Below are positions 58,081 to 64,000 of a stretch of 64,000 nucleotides of DNA, piece after piece (position 1 is the stretch's first letter; each line of letters starts with the position of its first letter). A program made the translations under genes and the position numbers. The notes below the pieces were generated by a model. The model was not told where the DNA came from and did no database searches. It worked only from the letters and a program-made list of their open reading frames with translations. The stretch comes from Bradysia coprophila (taxonomy: Eukaryota > Arthropoda > Insecta > Diptera > Sciaridae). Location: contig NC_050736.1 in the NCBI RefSeq assembly GCF_014529535.1, positions 558,001 through 622,000 on the forward strand. Direction: 5' to 3'.

Positions 58081-58478
58081 GAGCTTCCGAGCGTACGCTG
58101 AAATTGTAGCCTACATTTCTGCGTTTCGAAATTTTTGATCGCTGATATCTTTTTACGAGAGCCCATTTTAAAAAATGTACGACCACATTTTCGAGTAAAA
58201 ATATGTCAGCTTTGAATAAAAAATAAAATTGTCTGTGAAAGTTCCATGTGCTTTGAGAAAAGTGTACCTTCGATGCAAATTTGGAGTATTGGTACAGTTT
58301 TCTCAAAGCACATGAAACTTTCACAGACAATTTTATTTTTTATTCAAAGCTGACATATTTTTAATCGAAAATGTGGTCGTACATTTTTCAAAAAGGGCTC
58401 TCGTAAAAAGATATCAGCGATCAAAAATTTCGAAACGCAGAAATGTAGGCTACAATTTCAGCGTACGCTCGGAACCTC
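58081..58478. repeat. 398 bp foldback with ~180 bp arms, flanked by TTAA
   Basis: Left arm from GAGCTTCCGAGCGTACGCTG to about 58261 and right arm from 58298 are near-perfect inverted copies around a 36 bp centre. TTAA sits directly outside each end (58077-58080 and 58479-58482), consistent with a TTAA target-site duplication. No coding content. Confidence 0.85.
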
Positions 58479-58482
58479 TTAA

Positions 58483-60007
58483 AGGGGCCCAAATCAAAGT
58501 GTTTATTCTCCGAAAAGCACCAAATTCAACATTTTATAGAGAAAGCTAAGTCTAGCTGGTGGCTAGGCTAGGAGCACTAGTTAATGTTGAAGATTATACA
58601 GTGCCCGTTCATCGAAAAATTTAAATTTTTGAATAGTTGAGTCGATAAGGGATTTGTCCTATGGAAACGTTTACCGAGCGGATTGGGCAAATCGAGTGAT
58701 TGGAGATTGTTAGGGGCATCGAAAAAATAGGTTCTAGAAGAAGAGACAAAATTTTCGGCCGCTCTCGGCTCCGCCTCGCCTCTTCAAAGTTCGAGTGCAG
58801 AGTTGTCTTTGTCGAGTGATTTCCCCGGCTGTATATCACGCAGAATACCTACTGATAGCTCAAATGAAAGGTAAAAGTCCACATTTTATTTTGACACGAC
58901 AAGAGTAAAACCAAAAATGTTCTACGTTTCATTCTGCACAATTTAAAAAAATCTGATTTTCTAACTTTTTTAGCTGCGAATCTACATGCAATTTAAAAAA
59001 AAACTTGTTGTTGCCTATAGCAAGCAAAATCCATGGTTCGACTGACCGATTTTTCAAACACTTGCTTTTTCTGTGCCGAGGTCTCTACAAGGCCATCCAC
59101 ATATATTTTTTGTTGAAGTGTCTAGGGGGTGGGTCTCTACCAACTTTCAATTTACTCGTTTACACTTTTAGAATCGGCAAGCGTGACACTATCGAAGAAT
59201 AATTAATCTGTCTCTTATTTTGTTTGACGTATTGCCAAGTCTTTTACTTCATTTGTTTCAACACAAAATTTTCTATGATTAGAGTATACTAGTTGAGCGT
59301 TGACTAGCATGGAAATAAGATTGTGTTTCCGGTAGCTGAGTCATAATTTCCCGGTAACCAAAAACGTAAAATTGGCTTTCTAATACATACTATTTTCGAG
59401 GGTTTGTTCGACGAAGGTTTCATTTCATTTCCCGGTAAATAAATTTTCGTCGAAAATGTTTCCCGGTAACGAGGCTACCGCACTATTTCCATATCGTCAA
59501 TTAAATGACTAGACGGTGTAGCAAACTATTGTCCACTATACACGTTTGAACCTGGTTTTCCTAACTTGCTCTCAGACATTTTGATTAAGTGAGACAGTTG
59601 TGAATATCACTGTCAATGTATTCAACCAAACAACTGTTTACGTTTCTCCGAAAGCAATCAGAAAAGACAATTTCAAAATTTCGTTGAATTTGATCCGATT
59701 CGTTCCCATTGATAAAAGTGTTAGAAAGAACAAAAACCCAACCCAGTCCTGTAATATGCCAACCTCATCTAAACATCATTTAGTCAGTGCTGTTGAAAGA
59801 TTACATTTATTTTGTCTTTGAAATAATTAAAAAAATCAAATGGTTTTTATTACATTCAAGAAAAGCAATTTCCTATTCCGAACGCACAACGCACCAAATT
59901 ATCATTTCCAATGTGAAATGCAGTCAGGAATATCAATATCTCATCAAATGAAGAAAAAGGGAAAGAAATTTAATTAAACTTGTAAATTCGATGCATCCGA
60001 CGCTGTG
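58483..60007. other. Intergenic stretch, no gene supported
   Basis: A GTG-initiated open frame at 59600-59821 reads ITVNVFNQTTVYVSPKAIRK but has no recognisable domain. Several TTTCCCGGTAA motifs recur between 59320 and 59480 in both directions. Confidence 0.35.
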
Positions 60008-60313
60008 TTAGGCAACCACGTCTTTTAATTCAACCGGTAGGTCATTCTTGGGATGCTTGTTTTCAAAGTGCTGCTTGTATGTTTTCGGATCGGGCATTTG
60101 TGCCTGAAAGAAAAGAAAAGAAAAATTGGAAAATGTTTGCTGTAGAGAAGACATTATCGAGGGCAGTACCTTGCACACGGCGCAGGCATGAACCAAGGCT
60201 TTCTGAGCGGCTTTCTTCTGTTCTGTAGCACTGTGTCCCTGTTGTTTCTTAAGTTTGGCAGTTTTTTCTTGAGTCTTGGCTTGCGATTGAAGTTTTTGAT
60301 GTCCACGTGCCAT
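60008..60313 (-). CDS. ZNF706-like small zinc-finger protein
   Basis: Exons 60313-60170 and 60103-60008 give 79 residues, near human ZNF706 (76). It opens MARGHQKLQSQAK with a lysine/glutamine-rich 4F5-like segment, then one C2H2 finger: CAVC at residues 44-47 crossing the intron, PDPKTYKQHFENKHP, and the LPVELKDV ending. ZNF706 is reported to repress Klf4 in vertebrate stem cells; the role in insects is unknown. The gene is divergent from deoxyhypusine synthase (1.5 kb between starts). Its 5' end was duplicated to 57648-57955. Confidence 0.93.
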   Translation of the reverse strand: MARGHQKLQSQAKTQEKTAKLKKQQGHSATEQKKAAQKALVHACAVCKVLPSIMSSLQQTFSNFSFLFFQAQMPDPKTYKQHFENKHPKNDLPVELKDVVA

Positions 60314-61845
60314 TTTTAATCTATAATTCAAAGAATGTCACATCAGCTTTCGTAACACAGAGAATTGGTTTCAGAAAGATAGTCAAATCATAGTCGAAAC
60401 CATGTTAATGGTTAGCTAACCAGCTGCATAAGACATTACAATAACAAACATTCGTCTCGGTCTATTTTTCGGTTGTGTACGTGAATTGGAATTTTGTGAA
60501 ACAGAGTCGTAATTCGAAACATAATAAAAGCACATCGCAACCCATACGTTATTCAATCTCCCAAAACCTCTTGAACTTGATTATTTTCGATAACATTCCA
60601 CCAATTACCGAGCTACAATTACGATTTCAACATCACCTACATTTACATGCACACTAATTACGATTTGTTTACTAAACAAAAACTGTTAATTTGCGTGAAT
60701 TTTTATCAGGCATGAAATCATAAACAAAACCGTAAACTGTTCATAGGTATGTACACCACGTCTAACTATTATTTAAACGCATCTTCAACAATTTCCTACA
60801 TCTAACATGATTCACTATCGAGTTCGATATTATGGCATAGAGGTTAAGCAGAAAACACACTTGCCATTTATATTATAATGACGTGTTAATTTCCTCTTCT
60901 GATCAAACACAATACAGTAAATCACTCAATTGTAGTGAAGTAAAAGTGCCAAATCTTAATTGTACATTTTCTCACTTTTCTTTATCTAAAAAGGTAAGCA
61001 CATGAATAACAACGCGTTTTGCATCGGTTTTATGTGACAAAAATAACTGTTCAACCTATCGAAAAGATGTTTCCACTTTTATCAGCCTTTGGGTATACGA
61101 ACAGCTACTTAAGCGTGCATATGAAGACCATGTCCGACGTCTTTTTTTTATTGTTAAAATTTCCGTTTTGTGCTCTTCACTTTTCGAACACACAAAAATA
61201 GGTAAATAGAACAGCAAAAAAAAGTGTACGAAGATGGTAAACGGAATTGCACTCAATTCTTAATAGAATGTCCGATTAGTTAGTTTTAAAAAAATGTAGC
61301 GTACCTTTAAGATGATAGTAGCAAATGTTTAAATGAACGAGAAATGGATAGGGAAAAACGAGTAATAAATCTGTAGTTTTGTGGAAAAATATATGATCTC
61401 CTCTCTGGCCTGTTTAGCGAATTTATCAGAGTTACCAGATTTTCTGCACTGACATCAATGACAGCCATACACACGCTTTCTCATGAGACCTCTGGTGCTG
61501 AAGACAACACAACGAGCGCTAGTACATTTTCACATTTTCATGAAATTATCAGGACACAGCAAGTCTTCAGTTTCTGTTGCACTTACTTCATCATTAGGAT
61601 GTTTATATCGAATTTTTAAGAGATAACCCGAAATTTTGTAAAGAAGCGATTGAACTTTGATTGGAAAAAGAATTTAAATTTTGACAGCATCAGTGGTCAC
61701 ACAGTTCATTAAATTTAGTACATAACGTCGGGCAACCGGTACTACATTCCATACAAAACACTCAATTCATGTGTCAAAGACCATCAGGTGTGCTTTAACG
61801 TAAACATTGTTTTGAATCATTTTAAATCCGATCTCAAAGAACATT
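60314..61845. other. Intergenic region between divergent genes
   Basis: Upstream sequence of both the ZNF706-like gene and deoxyhypusine synthase. The first ~260 bp are the part duplicated at 57702-57955. No further gene was seen. Confidence 0.5.
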
Positions 61846-63097
61846 ATGGCAGACGAAAATGCTAGAAATGTAGTGTTTATGCAAAGTAATTGCGCTGCGA
61901 TTGAAGGAAGTGCTCTGGTGTCCGGCTACGATTTCAACACTGGCGTTAACTATGACAAAATACTGGATTCGTATCTGACAACCGGATTTCAAGCGACAAA
62001 TTTCGGTAAAGCGGTTCAGGAAATCAATAAAATGGCAAGCGAATTTCGCCGTTGATTTGAATTCAAAATTTAACTGAGACTCAATTAGCTAGATGCCAGG
62101 GAGATTCCGTTGACATCCGACCAACAGGACGTGTACGAAGATGACAATTTCATCAAGAGGAAGACAAATTGCACCATATTCCTAGGCTATACATCCAATA
62201 TCGTGTCATCTGGATTGAGAGAAACTATCCGATTTTTGGTTCAACATAAATTGGTAAGCATGGGAGCAAGCAGTAAATGTACGATTCATAAACAAATCAC
62301 ATTTTTTAGGTTGATTGTATCGTATCCACCGCTGGCGGTGTTGAAGAGGATTTTATTAAATGTATGGCAGAGACGTACGTCGGATCGTTTGAATTGCCTG
62401 GTGCAGATTTGCGTGAGAAGGGAATCAACCGGATCGGTAATTTGTTGGTGCCCAACGAAAATTATTGCAAATTTGAGAAATGGGTGTACCCGATCTTGGA
62501 CGAAATGCTCAGCGAACAGAAAGCCGACAATGTTTTGTGGACACCATCGAAAGTCATACAACGATTGGGCGAACGTATCAACGATGAAAGATCGATCTAT
62601 TATTGGGCAGCCAAGAACGAAATTCCGGTATTTTGTCCAGCACTGACCGATGGCAGCCTCGGCGACATAATGTATTTCCATTCGTACAAAAGTCCAGGAT
62701 TCGTGGTGGATATCATATCCGATTTGAAACGATTGAATTCAATGGCTCAGAAGGCCATCAATTCTGGAATGGTTATCGTTGGTGGTGGCTTAATCAAACA
62801 TCACATTTGCAACGCTAATCTGATGGTCAGTTCAGTATATGTTCAATAGTGTGTAACGGGAAATGAAATTGAGACTTTTTCTGTTTGCAGCGGAATGGAG
62901 CTGATTTCTCTGTATTTTTGAACACGGCCTCTGAATTCGATGGAAGTGACAGCGGTGCTCGACCAGATGAAGCTGTTTCGTGGGGTAAAATAAAGAAAGA
63001 TGCAAGTCCGGTAAAAATTTATGCGGAAGCTAGTTTGGTACTACCACTGTTGGTTGGGGAAACATTTGCTAAACGGCATTTCCGGCTGAATAAATAA
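61846..63097 (+). CDS. DHPS: Deoxyhypusine synthase
   Basis: Exons 61846-62034, 62089-62253, 62310-62825 and 62891-63097 give 358 residues (human 369). The enzyme moves the aminobutyl group of spermidine to a lysine of eIF5A, the first step of hypusine formation, in the cytosol. Conserved blocks are [77 protein letters not shown] and [19 protein letters not shown], whose K323 is the catalytic lysine. The first intron appears to use a GC donor (ATG|GCAAGC), since the family alignment requires NKM joined to LDAREIPL. After the stop, an exon-like run (63132-63181, DLDLVAQAITGKEEKEM) lacks a proper donor partner and may be an alternative end. Confidence 0.95.
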
Positions 63098-63442
63098 TTT
63101 GCTGCAAGAAATGACCTTTCAATTCACAGATTTGGATCTCGTAGCTCAAGCAATCACTGGCAAAGAAGAGAAGGAAATGTAGTCAAGGTGAGAATCTCAT
63201 TTCTCTTTGGCATCAGTAGTTCTTAAATGCCATCTGTTTGATAAATTCGTTAGTCAATGAACGTTTGGTATTTCAATTTTAGAAAATTTTTATTTCAAAA
63301 ATATTGAATGTGACTGCTATGCAGTCGCTTTTGGATCAATTGCATTCAAGTTTTAAAACTTTGATTGGTTTCTTCAAAATTTAAATTTTCGGTTTTTTTA
63401 GCGTTGAAAGCGCCGTATAAATTTTACCAGATTTTAACAAAA

Positions 63443-63842
63443 TCAGACAGCCATCGCTTCCTTAAACTTATTTCCTCCGCAATTATTCTTAAAGACATGT
63501 CTTTCCATGAACTTTTTCACCTCATCTTGATACTCTTCCGGATGTCGTTGAAAAATTCCAACGTGTGGTGGTTCGTCCCATGCCCGTAAGTTCACCTGCG
63601 AACGTAATTTTATTTCCACTTTAAATCAAACCACATTCGATGGTCAATAAATCAAGCATGGACTCACTGTCAAACCCTTTTTCTGCCATGACTCCGTGCA
63701 GGTTTCAACACTTCTAAGCGACACCATAGGGTCATTGAGCGAAAACAGAAACATTGCTGGAGCAGGAATAATTGTATCATAAAACTGATCTGTTGCCTTT
63801 AGATGACATTTAGTCGATGTCTTCATGTTCTTCATATGAAAA
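63443..63842 (-). CDS. TMEM53/DUF829 family protein, 3' exons
   Basis: Minus-strand exons 63842-63668 and 63595-63443 end the gene; the 5' part lies beyond the window. The text PAPAMFLFSLNDPMVSLRSV, then ESWQKKGLT|VNLRAWDEPPHVGIFQRHPE and EYQDEVKKFM matches the C-terminal half of TMEM53 (alpha/beta-hydrolase-like, nuclear envelope): the D of SLNDP and the H of PPHVG occupy the positions of the hydrolase acid and histidine. It converges with deoxyhypusine synthase, 345 bp apart. The upstream edge of the first listed exon rests on a TATTTTAG acceptor. Confidence 0.75.
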
Positions 63843-64000
63843 CTAAAATAGATGAAGCGGATAAGCGTGACGAGTAAACCAGATCACCCATTCTCTTACA
63901 CAATATACCGCTCTAGAGCATTTCTGAGAAAAGTGTTCGTCGGAAACACTGACTTAGGCACACCTATCGGAATTTCAGAATAGTCAACCTATTTGCAATT

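Overview
The window looks like nuclear DNA of an insect, most likely a lower (nematoceran) dipteran. The DNA is AT-rich, introns are mostly 50-70 bp with GT-AG borders, and the recognisable genes are closest to fly genes: wda/TAF5L, sanpodo with its N-terminal NPAF motif, Sh3beta, TRAPPC3 and NF-YA. Foldback and terminal-inverted-repeat (TIR) elements are dense throughout. Species assignment is inference. No retroviral, LTR or Polinton-like element was recognised.

Bases 1-23238 form one structure: two arms of about 4 kb in inverted orientation (1-3989 and 19253-23238), nearly identical, around a 15.3 kb spacer. Each arm carries the same D-amino-acid-oxidase-like gene, of a type I associate with bacteria and fungi. 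In both copies the last codons and the stop lie inside a 161 bp TIR element. The spacer holds a TAF5L/wda gene in nine exons (7013-9708), a lone first exon of a CD36-family receptor, a two-exon relic of a regucalcin-like gene, a small cysteine-containing gene (15254-15963) and the intronless splicing factor AAR2 (17681-18790). It also holds several foldback elements, one of them carrying a tRNA-like Pol III unit.

Bases 23239-39204 hold a four-pass membrane protein gene and then a PEX11-gamma-type gene whose first intron is about 10.6 kb. That intron contains the whole sanpodo gene on the same strand. It also contains a composite element of about 1.5 kb (long inverted ends enclosing a minisatellite and a perfect 42 bp TIR foldback) and a 1.2 kb repeat bounded by a 13 bp inverted motif.

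Bases 39205-50400 hold a tandem pair of tetraspanin genes. The downstream copy has a hAT-like insertion in its 5' flank, and the upstream copy shows the unoccupied site. Next, on the minus strand, TRAPPC3 encloses the intronless NF-YA gene in its 2.6 kb first intron.

Bases 50401-64000 hold Sh3beta with a long exon-modular glutamate-rich tail, a decayed duplicate of the 5' end of a ZNF706-like gene, a 0.4 kb foldback flanked by TTAA, the intact ZNF706-like gene, deoxyhypusine synthase (with one apparent GC-AG intron), and the 3' end of a TMEM53/DUF829 gene. Most identified genes are housekeeping factors (transcription, splicing, vesicle tethering, peroxisome division, translation-factor modification). 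The unusual material is the palindrome, the nested genes and the repeats. Exon borders were placed by eye from splice consensus, reading frame and family similarity.
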